Shown in pieces: positions 48,670-57,335 of a DNA stretch of 64,000 nt. Source of the DNA: VXNE01 sp965248075 (GTDB taxonomy: Bacteria > Pseudomonadota > Gammaproteobacteria > Pseudomonadales > Azotimanducaceae); NCBI GenBank assembly GCA_965248075.1, contig CBDFIL010000003.1, positions 558,001 through 622,000 of the forward strand, in the 5' to 3' direction. Positions within the stretch are counted from its first letter, which is position 1, and each line of letters opens with the position of its first letter. Both the position numbers and the translations under genes were made by a program. The notes below the pieces were generated by a model. The model worked only from the letters and a program-made list of their open reading frames with translations. It did no database searches and was not told where the DNA came from.

Positions 48670-51134
48670 CCCACGACCAGACTGACCAGCTTGTCGGGCA
48701 CGAAGACGGTCTTGCGCAGGGTTTTCCCGGCCAGGTGGCGGGCGACGTTCTCGTTTGCGGCAGCCGCCGCGACGGCCGTGTCCTGGTCCGCACCGACCGC
48801 GAGGGAGATCCGGCCCCGGAGCCGGCCGTTCACCTGAACGGCGATCTCCACGGTCTCCTCCACCAGCTTGTCTGCGTCCCAGGTCGGCCACTCGGCGCGC
48901 TCGAAGATGCTCTCGTCGTGCCCGAACCGCGCATGCAGCTCTTCCGCGATGTGCGGCACGAACGGCGCCAGCATCACCAGCAACGGCTCGATCTCCGAGC
49001 GGCGCGGCGTGCGCCCGTTGGCGCGCACCACGTTCAGGTATTCCATCATCGCAGCGATCGCGGTGTTGTACTGCAGCGCCGGGACCTGCTCGGTCACCTG
49101 CTTGACGGTCCGGTGCAGCGCGCGTTCGACGTCCGGCTGCGGCGCGCCGTCGGCCGCGTCCCGGGCGCTCTGCCAGAGCCGGTTGAGGAAGTTCCAGGGA
49201 CCCTGGATGCCCTTGTCCTGCCAGTCGCCGCCGTGCTCGTAGGGGCCGAGAAAGAGGAGGTACAGGCGCATGGTGTCCGCACCGAAGCGGGCCACGATGT
49301 CGTCGGGCAGCACGACGTTACCCTTGCTCTTCGACATCTTGCGACCGTCGCTGATCAGCAGTCCGTGCGCCCGGAACCGCTCGAACGGCTCGTCGAAATC
49401 GAGAATCCCGAGATCGTGCAACGCCATGGTCAGGAAGCGCGCATACATCAGATGCAGTACCGCGTGCTCGTTGCCGCCGATGTAGCTGTCGACCGGCAGC
49501 CACTTCCGTGTGAGCTCCGGATCGAGCGGCATGTCGCCTCGCAGCGCGCTCGGATAGCGCAGGAAGTACCAGCCGCTGCAGAGGAAATTATCGGTGACGT
49601 CCGTCTCCCGGTGCGCATCGCGACCGCATTGCGGGCACGGCGTCTCGTACCACTCGGTGGCGCGCTGCAGCGGGCTGATGCCGGAGTCGTCCGGCCGGAA
49701 GTCGTCGAGATGCGGGTGCTCGACCGGGAGATCCGACTCGGGTACCGGTACCGGGCCGCAGGCGTCGCAGTGCACGATCGGGATGGGCGGACCCCAATAA
49801 CGCTGCCGCGAGACGCACCAGTCGTGCAGGCGGTAGTTCACCTGGGCACGGGCGGCCCCTTTCTCGCTTGCCAGCCAGTCGACCACCGCGCGCTTGCCGG
49901 CGGCCACTGTCAGTCCGTCGAAACGCCCCGAGTTCACCATCACGCCGTCGCCGGCGTAGGCTTCGGTCAGGGCGGTCGAGGCGTCGTCGCCGGGGCCGGC
50001 GATCACCCGGACGATGGGCAGATCGAAGGCGGTCGCGAAGTCGAAGTCCCGCTGATCGTGGCCCGGCACCGCCATGATCGCCCCCGATCCGTATCCCATC
50101 AGCACATAGTCCGCGATCCAGACCGGAATCTCCCGGCCCGTGGTCGGGTTGATCGCGAAGCTGCCGGTAAACACGCCGGTCTTGTCCTTGCGCTCCTTCT
50201 GGCGCTCGACGAGGTCGCGCCCGGCGACTTCCACACGGTATGCATCGACCGCCGCCCGCTGTTCCGGCGCGGTCAGGCGATCGACATCGGGATGCTCCGG
50301 CGCGAGGACCATGTAGGTCGCGCCGAACAGCGTGTCGGGACGCGTCGTGAACACCTCGATTACGCCACCGTCCACGGCGAAGGCCACTTCGGCGCCCTCG
50401 CTGCGCCCGATCCAGTTGGTCTGGGCCTTCTTCGTGATGTCGGACCAGTCGATCTCCGCGAGGTTGCCGAGCAGCCGCTCGGCGTACTGCGTGATCCGGA
50501 AGAACCACTGCGGCATCCGCCGCTGTTCGACGGTCGTCTCGCAGCGTTCGCACAAGCCCCCGATCACCTGCTCGTTGGCGAGGACCGTCAGGCACGACGG
50601 GCACCAGTTCACCGGCGCCTCGCGGCGCTCGACCAGACCCCCCTCGTAGAGCTTCAGGAATACCCACTGCGTCCAGCGGTAGTAGGACGGGTCCGTGGTG
50701 TCGACCGTGTGGTTCCAGTCGTACATGCCGCCGAACCGCTTCAGTTGCCGCGTGAAGTTGGCGATGTTCCGCGGAATGAGTTCGTTGGGGTTGGTGCCGA
50801 CCTTGAGCGCGTAGTTCTCCGCATGGATGCCGAACGCGTCGAACCCCATCGGCTCGAACACGTCCTTGCCCCGCAGGCGCCAGTAGCGTCCGTTCGCGTC
50901 CGCTCCGACATACGCGTAGACGTTGCCGATGTGCAGCCCCTCCGCGGACGGATAGGGGAACATCATCAGGTTGTAGTACGGATTCTCGGCGTTACGCAAC
51001 TCCTCGTCGGTGAAGAGGTTCGTGCCCCGCCGATCCCATTCCTCCTGCCACTTGCGCTCGATGGCTTCGGCGTCGTAGCGAGCCTCGGCCGGGGAGCGCA
51101 AGGCGGTCGGAGACGGGTCGGTGCCGGCGCTCAT
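48666..51134 (-). CDS. leuS: Leucyl-tRNA synthetase
   Basis: An 822-residue class I synthetase. HIGH-type motif PYPSAEGLHIGNVYAY near residue 62; KMSKSKGNVVLPDDIVARFG near 605. The CP1 editing domain carries TRPDTLFGATYMVLAPEHPD and GYGSGAIMAVPGHDQRD. The zinc-knuckle region has CPSC...CERC. The C-terminal domain ends in VNGRLRGRISL. Length is normal, though the start could be a few codons off. It charges tRNA-Leu in the cytoplasm and is the first gene of leuS-lptE-holA. Confidence 0.95.
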   Translation of the reverse strand: MSAGTDPSPTALRSPAEARYDAEAIERKWQEEWDRRGTNLFTDEELRNAENPYYNLMMFPYPSAEGLHIGNVYAYVGADANGRYWRLRGKDVFEPMGFDAFGIHAENYALKVGTNPNELIPRNIANFTRQLKRFGGMYDWNHTVDTTDPSYYRWTQWVFLKLYEGGLVERREAPVNWCPSCLTVLANEQVIGGLCERCETTVEQRRMPQWFFRITQYAERLLGNLAEIDWSDITKKAQTNWIGRSEGAEVAFAVDGGVIEVFTTRPDTLFGATYMVLAPEHPDVDRLTAPEQRAAVDAYRVEVAGRDLVERQKERKDKTGVFTGSFAINPTTGREIPVWIADYVLMGYGSGAIMAVPGHDQRDFDFATAFDLPIVRVIAGPGDDASTALTEAYAGDGVMVNSGRFDGLTVAAGKRAVVDWLASEKGAARAQVNYRLHDWCVSRQRYWGPPIPIVHCDACGPVPVPESDLPVEHPHLDDFRPDDSGISPLQRATEWYETPCPQCGRDAHRETDVTDNFLCSGWYFLRYPSALRGDMPLDPELTRKWLPVDSYIGGNEHAVLHLMYARFLTMALHDLGILDFDEPFERFRAHGLLISDGRKMSKSKGNVVLPDDIVARFGADTMRLYLLFLGPYEHGGDWQDKGIQGPWNFLNRLWQSARDAADGAPQPDVERALHRTVKQVTEQVPALQYNTAIAAMMEYLNVVRANGRTPRRSEIEPLLVMLAPFVPHIAEELHARFGHDESIFERAEWPTWDADKLVEETVEIAVQVNGRLRGRISLAVGADQDTAVAAAAANENVARHLAGKTLRKTVFVPDKLVSLVVG

Positions 51135-51140
51135 CTGTTC

Positions 51141-52343
51141 CTACCCGCCCGGGACGGCGGTCTCCAGCAACGGCCGCCCCAGCGCACGCCTGTGCGCGTT
51201 GTGGTAGTGCGGCAACGCGGGCTCGTTGCGACCGAACAGCACCTGGGTCACGATGCCGGCCTCGGCAGTGCGCTGGATGGCTTCCCCCGTCCTGTAGTCC
51301 TCCTCGAGGACGACGCCGTTGAAGCCGCGGAAGCGCTCTTCCGCGCTCCACTCCGGTTGTGCCGGATCGTCGTAGCGCGCCTTCATCTCGGGCAGTGGAT
51401 ACTGGCTGTGGGCCGTGCGGGATCTGCCCGGACTGTTGCCCTCGGGGAACATGCGGATCACGTCTACCGCTTCCGGACCCACCAGCAAGATGGCGTTCGG
51501 ATAGATGAAGTAGACCGAGAGCGTCATGAAGCGGAACGGCCAGTCCTCGGGAGCGACGACCTCCATGTCGATCTCCTCGAAGCCCTGGGTGCGCGCGAAC
51601 ACCATGCGGTAGTTGGAGTCGAAGATGTCGTGGGTCTGGAGGTTGCCGCGGATGTCCGCTGCGAGGGTCTCCCGGTGCAGGACGTCGAAGTGGTAGTTCT
51701 CGCCGAAGGTGTCGATGGCAAGCTTCCAGTTGACGCGCGCATCGAGCACCTGCGACCCCCCGTACACGTGGTTCGGCAGGTCCCAATGGGCCATGTCGCT
51801 CTCGAGCCCACCGAGGCACCGATCGACATCGATCTCGCCCCCCGGCGTGGGCTTGACCCACAGCATGCCGCAGCGTTCGGCGCACGGCAGTTCGACGAGG
51901 CCGTGACTCGCCTTGTCGATCTCGCCGAAGCGCTCCGCACGGTTGATGGCGATCAGCTCGCCCCGGTTGCCGTAGGTCCAGGCATGGAACGGGCAACGGA
52001 AGCGCAACCGCGTGCCGCGCCCGTCCGGAACGACCTGCGCGCCCCGGTGGCGGCACGAGTTCGCGAACGCGTGGAAGTGCCCCGCCGCGTCGCGCGTCAT
52101 GAGGATGGCCGAGCCGGTCTGGCTGTCCACCCAGTAGCTGCCGTTCGTCGGCAGGTCCGCCGACAGGCCCATGAACAAGGGCGTTTCGCGGAAGAAGATG
52201 CGCTGTTCCTCGGCGAGAAGGTCCGGGCAGGTGAAGTCCTCGAGCGGGCTCTTGACGATGCCCTCGCCGTGCACTTCGCCACCGCCGTTATCCAGACCGT
52301 GCTTCAGGATGGTGAGCAGGCGTTGGCGTTCTTCGCTGCGCAT
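51141..52343 (-). CDS. Rieske aromatic-ring-hydroxylating oxygenase, alpha-subunit type
   Basis: A 400-residue protein from ATG 52343 (a TTG nine codons upstream is also open). Rieske motif C-R-H-(17)-C-P-F-H (ANSCRHRGAQVV, FRCPFHAWTYGNRG). Catalytic iron site: NWKLAIDTFGENYHFDVLH, with H-x4-H and the bridging acid upstream. The C-terminal part is the SRPBCC-like substrate pocket (EEIDMEVVAPEDWPFRF). No beta subunit or ferredoxin gene lies nearby. It sits 6 nt before leuS, in a block that breaks the usual lnt-leuS neighbourhood. Confidence 0.88.
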   Translation of the reverse strand: MRSEERQRLLTILKHGLDNGGGEVHGEGIVKSPLEDFTCPDLLAEEQRIFFRETPLFMGLSADLPTNGSYWVDSQTGSAILMTRDAAGHFHAFANSCRHRGAQVVPDGRGTRLRFRCPFHAWTYGNRGELIAINRAERFGEIDKASHGLVELPCAERCGMLWVKPTPGGEIDVDRCLGGLESDMAHWDLPNHVYGGSQVLDARVNWKLAIDTFGENYHFDVLHRETLAADIRGNLQTHDIFDSNYRMVFARTQGFEEIDMEVVAPEDWPFRFMTLSVYFIYPNAILLVGPEAVDVIRMFPEGNSPGRSRTAHSQYPLPEMKARYDDPAQPEWSAEERFRGFNGVVLEEDYRTGEAIQRTAEAGIVTQVLFGRNEPALPHYHNAHRRALGRPLLETAVPGG

Positions 52344-52390
52344 CTTGTCCGACTCCGGGAGCTGCCGCAAAGCGGGCGATTGTAGCCGGT

Positions 52391-52807
52391 TTACCGGGGC
52401 GAACGCTCCAGGAACTGCTTCATCGAGACCGCCACATCGGGAAAGTTCCGAGCGATCCCGACGTCCTCCGTGACCAGCGGCAGACGCAGGGACCTGGCCA
52501 ATGCGACGAACTGGCAGTCGTAGGCCGAAAGTCTCGACAAGACGAGCAGATCAATGACGTCAGACGCATCCACCTCCCGTTCGCAATCGACCAGATCCGC
52601 CTGCGCAGCCAGCGCCACCGCCTTGGCGTGGTTCGGTTCGAGCTCTCCGGCACGCAGGAGTCCGGCGAGAACGCTCCGAAACTCCGAGCGCCACAGATTC
52701 GGAACCCACCACTCGTCCGTCCGCTCGCGAAGGGCCACGGCATCCTCCGTGAAGGGTCCCGGCAGCCAGTAGTAGGCGACGACGTTCGTGTCGACCACAA
52801 CGTTCAC
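52391..52807 (-). CDS. VapC-type PIN-domain toxin
   Basis: A 138-residue PIN nuclease, full length: MNVVVDTNVVAYYWLPGPFT, WVPNLWRSEFRSVLAGLLRA, SRLSAYDCQFVALARSLRLP, LVTEDVGIARNFPDVAVSM. The acidic positions (D6, E42, D96 region, D115 region) are all present. The GTG start overlaps the antitoxin stop as GTGA. Predicted RNase that cleaves tRNA or rRNA when free. Confidence 0.88.
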   Translation of the reverse strand: MNVVVDTNVVAYYWLPGPFTEDAVALRERTDEWWVPNLWRSEFRSVLAGLLRAGELEPNHAKAVALAAQADLVDCEREVDASDVIDLLVLSRLSAYDCQFVALARSLRLPLVTEDVGIARNFPDVAVSMKQFLERSPR

Positions 52808-53040
52808 CGCCTGCCCGCACGCTTGTATTCGTCAATCAGGGCGTGATCAACCTGCGGCAGCCGGCCCCGCAACTCCGCCGCTTCCTTCATCAACTCCGCC
52901 TTCGACCGCGGGAGGGAGTCCACGTAACGGGTCAGGCAAGCGACGATTTCGTTCTGCAGGCTCCGGTGGTGGCATCGCGCGATGCACTTCAACCGCTCGT
53001 GGAGCGTAGGCGGGAGGTTTCTGATCGTGATGGACGCCAT
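52804..53040 (-). CDS. FitA/VapB-type ribbon-helix-helix antitoxin
   Basis: A 78-residue protein starting MASITIRNLPPTLHERLKCI, nearly the same opening as the antitoxin at 27050. A helix pair (SLQNEIVACLTRYV) and a toxin-binding tail follow. It precedes and overlaps the intact vapC. It probably autoregulates with VapC. It lies 72 nt from the IS on its upstream side. Confidence 0.87.
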   Translation of the reverse strand: MASITIRNLPPTLHERLKCIARCHHRSLQNEIVACLTRYVDSLPRSKAELMKEAAELRGRLPQVDHALIDEYKRAGRR

Positions 53041-53111
53041 GGTGGTTTTGCAATATGCAACTAATCTGCAAGTATCTTCGCCGTGCGTCGCTGCGTCAAC
53101 GCCCAGAGTTG

Positions 53112-53169
53112 TCCAACGCTATGTGAGCCTGAAGGGGTAGTGCGTTTCCAACGCTAAGTGAGCCTGAAG
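53112..53169. repeat. Direct repeat pair at the left end of the IS1202-like element
   Basis: Two 23-nt copies at 53112-53134 and 53147-53169 differ at one base (GCTATG versus GCTAAG). They are probably transposase-binding sites. Confidence 0.75.
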
Positions 53170-53196
53170 CGTTCGGTTTGGACGATCATTCGGAGG

Positions 53197-54478
53197 ATGA
53201 TCGTGACGCTGCAGACCGAACGGCTCCGCACGGTGGAGCAGATCAGGGGCTTTCTCGACGGCAACGGGGAAGTGGGTTTCGCGCCGCTGGACCGGGACGA
53301 GGCCTACGGGTTCGTGCGTCGGACTCTGGTGCGTCTGGATTACGATGCGCTGGCCCGCGCGGGCAAGGGCACGGTACGTGAGTTCCTTGGCAAGGCGACG
53401 GGGCTGTCGCGCGCCCAGGTCACGCGCCTGATCGGGCAGTACCGGGCGACCGGACGGGTCGAGGACCGCCGCGCGGCGAACAGCGGCCGGTCGTTCGAAC
53501 GGGTGTACACGGCGGCGGACATCCGCCTGCTGGCCGAGGCCGACGAGATCGGCGGCCAGCTCTGCGGTCCCGCGGCCTGCGAGGTGCTGCGCCGCCAGTA
53601 CGAGGTGTTCGGCGATGCGCGCTTCGAGCGGTTGTCGCGGCTGTCCCCGTCCCACCTGTACAACCTGCGCCGGTCGAAGACTTACCGCGCGCGGCGGACG
53701 ACCGTCGACCACACGCGGCCGACCACGGTGCGCATCGGCGAGCGTCGGCGGCCGGACCCCGCCGGCAAGCCCGGCTACGTGCGCGTGGACACGGTGCATC
53801 AGGGTGACCGGAACGGCGTGAAGGGCGTCTACGACATCAACCTGATCGACGAAGTCACCCAGTTCGAGCATGTCGGCGCCGTGGCCGGGATCGCCGAGAC
53901 GTTCCTCGTCCCGGTGCTGGAGGAGATGCTCGTCACGCTGCCGTTCGTCGTCGTCGGGTTCCATGCCGACAACGGTTCCGAGTACATCAACCGCCAGGTT
54001 GCCGCAATGCTCAACAAGCTGCATGTGCCGGACTTCACGAAGTCGCGCGCGCGGCGCTCCAACGACAACGCCCTGGTCGATGCCCGCCGTCCCGGCGGGT
54101 TGCAAGAACGCCAGCGTGGTGCGCAAGTGGCTCGGCCACGACCACATCCCGCAGCGCTTCGCGCCAGAGGTCAACGCCTTCGCCCAGGGCGTGCTCACGC
54201 CGTACCTGAACTACCACCATCCCTGCCTATTCGCCACGGAGGTCCGCGACGGCAAGGGTAAGGTGCGCCGCCGCTACCGGCGCCAAGACGTGGCGACGCC
54301 CTACGACAAGCTCAAGTCGCTGCCGGACGCCGAGCGCTTCCTCAAGCCCGGCGTGACCTTCGCCGATCTCGACGCGGTCGCCTACGCGATGTCCGACCTC
54401 GAGGCGAACCGCCGCGCGAACCGCGCCCGGGACGAGCTGTTCCGGACCATCGGCCGCGCCGTTGCCACTGCGGCGTGA
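53197..54478 (+). pseudogene. DDE integrase/transposase split by a 19-nt hairpin insertion
   Basis: The first frame runs from ATG 53197 (or GTG 53203, better spaced from GGAGG) through an HTH (REFLGKATGLSRAQVTRLIG) and the catalytic core: first Asp in GYVRVDTVHQGD, second in VGFHADNGSEYIN, then SNDNALV. Here the family has a catalytic Glu before a lysine-asparagine step. Instead 54082-54100 inserts CCCGCCGTCCCGGCGGG-type palindrome sequence, shifting the frame. The protein resumes in another frame as CKNASVVRKWLGHDHIPQRF and runs to 54478 (YDKLKSLPDAERFLKPGVTF). Removing the 19 nt restores one frame but leaves Asp at the Glu position. Predicted inactive. Confidence 0.8.
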
Positions 54479-54546
54479 GCCGCGCCTGGCGCCGTACCTG
54501 AACCGCACGCCGGGGGCCAGCCCCCGGACCCCCGCCCTCGCCGGGA

Positions 54547-54643
54547 GGCAGGGATCGGCGGTCTGGAATGCCACTCCGACAACGCGTGCGGGAACTGCCG
54601 GCCTCTCCTCGTCCCAAGAACGCGGTGACCGCCGATCCCTGCC
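54547..54643. other. Long stem-loop in the non-coding part of the IS
   Basis: A perfect 17-bp inverted repeat, GGCAGGGATCGGCGGTC (54547-54563) and GACCGCCGATCCCTGCC (54627-54643), encloses a 63-nt loop. A further 10-bp stem (CAACGCCCGT 54794, ACGGGCGTTG 54845) lies downstream. The 54479-54996 gap holds no convincing gene. Confidence 0.65.
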
Positions 54644-54996
54644 AAAAGGGTACTCTCGCCGCAGGCGCGTCAAGGGTCCGCTACGCCGATCGCGACGCCT
54701 CGATACCGTGCCTCCGCCCGCCGCCGTCCCCGGCAACTACGACCTGCCAGCCCCACCGCCGTACCAGCGTCGCGATCGCCCTTGACCCGCCGCCAACGCC
54801 CGTCGTGGCAACCAACGTCCTCTGCTCACGAGCGCTTCTGGACAACGGGCGTTGCCCTCGCTCGTCGCGGGACCTACGATGCCTGCAACACCACGTCCGA
54901 ACCGGCATCCGAGTTCAATGCGAGGGCTCGGCCTGTTCAGGCTCATCTTCTCATTGGAAAACGCTCGCCACGCCGATCACCGAAGTCGGCGCAGGG

Positions 54997-56472
54997 TCAG
55001 CTTCGTGAACGCGGCACCCTCCCTGCGTGCCAACGAGTCCCCATCGCTGCCAGCAGCAGAAGAAGCAACGGCACGATCACGATCGCCGAGCCCCATCGCC
55101 CAAAGGGTGTCATACCCTGCATTCCGACGAACTCCCCCGTCAGCACCCCGGCTTCGAACTGCGGCAGGTCCTCGACGACGCGCCCGTATGGGTCGACGAT
55201 CGCCGTCACGCCGTTGTTCGTTGCCCGCAGCACGTAACGCCCGTTCTCGAGGGCGCGCATGCGGGCGATCTGCATGTGCTGCCAGGGGCCGATGGAGGCG
55301 CCGAACCAGGTGTCGTTGCTGATGGTGGCCAGCGCGTCGGCTTCGCCGGCGGAGGCGGCCACGAGGTCGGGATAGGCGATCTCGTAGCAGATGGACATCG
55401 CGAGCCGGGCCTTTCCCGCGCGCAGCAGCGGCTGGTCGAAGTCTCCGGGCACGAGACCGGACATGGGCAGATCGAAGAACGCGATGGCGCCGCGCAGCAG
55501 CGACTCGAACGGCACGTAGTCGCCGAACGGCACGAGGCGGCGTTTGCGATATTGCCCGGACCCGTCGCCGACCGCGACCGCACCGTTGTACCAGCGCGCG
55601 CGGTCCGGGGACCACTCGCCGATGACGATGCCGAGCACGAGGGCGCCCTGCGCGCGCTCCGCCATGTCCGAAAGGAACGGTTCGGCCACATGGAGCGGCA
55701 GCGTGATCGCGGCCTCCGGCCAGATCACGATGTCGCGGTCCCAGACCGGGTCCGACAACGTCGCGTAGCGATCGAGTATCGCGTCCGCGCTGGCCCGGTC
55801 CCACTTCCCGGACTGGTCGATGTTGCCCTGCACCAGGGCGACGCGATGGATTCCCGCCGGCGTGGTCCAGTCGACAGCGGCGACCGACCAGCAGGCGAGC
55901 CAGGGCAACGCCGCCGTGACGAGCGACGCCCGCGAGCGCCAACCGACCAGGCCGGCCGCCGTCAGCACGGCTGCGAACGAGACCAGCAGCACGCCTCCCA
56001 CCGGCGCCAGGGACGCAAGCGGCGTGTCGAGCATGGCGTACCCGGCAAAGAGCCACGGGAACCCCGTCAGGAACCAGGTGAGCCACCATTCCGTGAGCAC
56101 CCAGACCGCCGCGAACCAGACGGCCGCGAAGGCCGGTTCCCGCGGACGCAGACGCACGAACAGCCACGCCGCAGCGGCATGGAACAGCGCCATGCCGGCC
56201 ACGAAGAGCCCCACCAGAAACCCGGCGAGCAACGGCGAGGCGGCACCGTGGACGTGAATGCTGACGTATATCCAGGAGCTGCCGACCGCATACTTGCCGA
56301 TGCCGAAGAGCCAGCCGAGCAGGAGCGGTCGGCCGTGCGCGCGCGAGAGCGTCCAGAAGAGCGCTCCCGCCGCCACCAGGGTGCACGGCCAGAGGTCGAA
56401 GGGGGCGAGGCCGAGCGGGAAGACGGCGCCGGCTCCGAGCGCGAGCGCCGACAGTGCGAAGCGTCGCGGCAC
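54997..56472 (-). CDS. lnt: Apolipoprotein N-acyltransferase
   Basis: A 491-residue inner-membrane enzyme from GTG 56472 (no closer ATG in the leader). Six hydrophobic segments precede the carbon-nitrogen-hydrolase domain. The triad is visible: Glu in VIWPEAAITLPLHV, Lys in YRKRRLVPFGDYVPFE, Cys in LAMSICYEIAYPDL. SNDTWFGASIGPWQHMQIAR is diagnostic. It adds the third acyl chain to lipoproteins in the periplasm, consistent with LptE and the lipoproteins encoded here. Next to corC, 32 nt apart, in the miaB-lnt operon. Confidence 0.94.
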   Translation of the reverse strand: MPRRFALSALALGAGAVFPLGLAPFDLWPCTLVAAGALFWTLSRAHGRPLLLGWLFGIGKYAVGSSWIYVSIHVHGAASPLLAGFLVGLFVAGMALFHAAAAWLFVRLRPREPAFAAVWFAAVWVLTEWWLTWFLTGFPWLFAGYAMLDTPLASLAPVGGVLLVSFAAVLTAAGLVGWRSRASLVTAALPWLACWSVAAVDWTTPAGIHRVALVQGNIDQSGKWDRASADAILDRYATLSDPVWDRDIVIWPEAAITLPLHVAEPFLSDMAERAQGALVLGIVIGEWSPDRARWYNGAVAVGDGSGQYRKRRLVPFGDYVPFESLLRGAIAFFDLPMSGLVPGDFDQPLLRAGKARLAMSICYEIAYPDLVAASAGEADALATISNDTWFGASIGPWQHMQIARMRALENGRYVLRATNNGVTAIVDPYGRVVEDLPQFEAGVLTGEFVGMQGMTPFGRWGSAIVIVPLLLLLLAAMGTRWHAGRVPRSRS

Positions 56473-56504
56473 GGACCGGATCCGGGACTCGCGACGCTGC
56501 GGGG

Positions 56505-57335
56505 TCAACGACAGTGCAGCTGCAGCAACCGGATGCGGCGGCTGTCGGTGTGCAACACCTGGAAGTCGAAGCGGTCGACGGACACGCACTCGCCCCGTTT
56601 CGGCAGCCGGCCGAACTTCCGCAGCACCACTCCGCCGATGGTGTCGCTCGCATCCTCGTCGAAGTTGGCCTGGAAGTACTCGTTGAAGTCCTCGACCGTC
56701 GTGACCGCCTTGACGGTGTAGCTGTCCGGATCGAGTTTCTTGATGAAGCTGTCGTCGTCGACGTCGTACTCGTCCTCGATCTCGCCGACGATCTGCTCGA
56801 GGACATCCTCGATGGTGACCACGCCGGACACGTGCCCGTACTCGTCGATGACCACCGCCATGTGGTTGCGCGTCTGCCGGAACTCCTGCAGCAGGATGTT
56901 CAGGCGCTTGCTCTCGGGAATGATGGCGGCCGGACGGATGCAATCCTTCAGGTCGAAGCCGTCCCAGTCGTCCTGCAGCAGGAGCGGCAGCAGATCCTTC
57001 GCGTGCAGGATGCCCTTGATGTCGTCCAGGTCGTCGCCGATCACGGGGAAGCGCGAGTGCCGGGCCTCGATGATGTGCTCCAGAAGGGTCTGCAGGGGCG
57101 CGTCGGAACGCACGGAGACGAGCTGCGAACGCGGAATCATGATGTCCCGGGCGTGCATGTCGGAGACCTGCAACGCTCCGAAGATGATGTTGAGGGCCTC
57201 GCCATCCAGGATGGCCCGATCCGCGGCGTCCCGTAACACCTCGAGGAGCTCGCCCCGGTCGGTGGGCTCGCCGGAGAACAGATCCGTCACCCAGTCGCGC
57301 CAGGTACGCCTCTGCTCCTGTCTCGGTTCGCTCAT
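56505..57335 (-). CDS. corC: CorC/HlyC-type CBS-domain protein (YbeX-like)
   Basis: A 276-residue cytoplasmic protein from ATG 57335, which overlaps the ybeY stop (ATGA). A CBS pair covers about residues 60-190 (DIMIPRSQLVSVRSDAPLQT, RFPVIGDDLDDIKGILHAKD, HMAVVIDEYGHVSGVVTIED). The C-terminal CorC domain is FNEYFQANFDEDASDTIGGV and KFGRLPKRGECVSVDRFDFQ. Linked to Mg2+/Co2+ resistance and, as YbeX, to ribosome homeostasis. No membrane DUF21 domain. Part of the miaB-phoH-ybeY-corC-lnt operon. Confidence 0.92.
   Translation of the reverse strand: MSEPRQEQRRTWRDWVTDLFSGEPTDRGELLEVLRDAADRAILDGEALNIIFGALQVSDMHARDIMIPRSQLVSVRSDAPLQTLLEHIIEARHSRFPVIGDDLDDIKGILHAKDLLPLLLQDDWDGFDLKDCIRPAAIIPESKRLNILLQEFRQTRNHMAVVIDEYGHVSGVVTIEDVLEQIVGEIEDEYDVDDDSFIKKLDPDSYTVKAVTTVEDFNEYFQANFDEDASDTIGGVVLRKFGRLPKRGECVSVDRFDFQVLHTDSRRIRLLQLHCR

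Larger units (their letters stand above)
53112..54958 (+). mobile_element. Defective IS with IS1202/ISNCY-like transposase
   Basis: The left edge has two direct copies of a 23-nt sequence (TCCAACGCTA-N-GTGAGCCTGAAG, at 53112 and 53147). The right edge has an imperfect inverted copy (TTCAGGCTCATCTTCTCATT, from 54936). Between them lie a frameshifted transposase and about 480 nt without a gene. I could not find a target duplication, so the exact ends are tentative. It separates lnt from vapBC and leuS. Confidence 0.7.

Noticed and set aside
48483..52385. A 1300-codon open frame on the + strand
   Set aside because: It is antisense to leuS, lptE and the Rieske gene, has no recognisable domain, and arises from GC-rich codon bias on the opposite strand.
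54560..55008. Possible small genes in the non-coding part of the IS
   Set aside because: Several frames of 90-150 codons overlap here in all directions. They are Arg/Pro-rich, have no start signals and resemble nothing; inverted repeats explain the region better.
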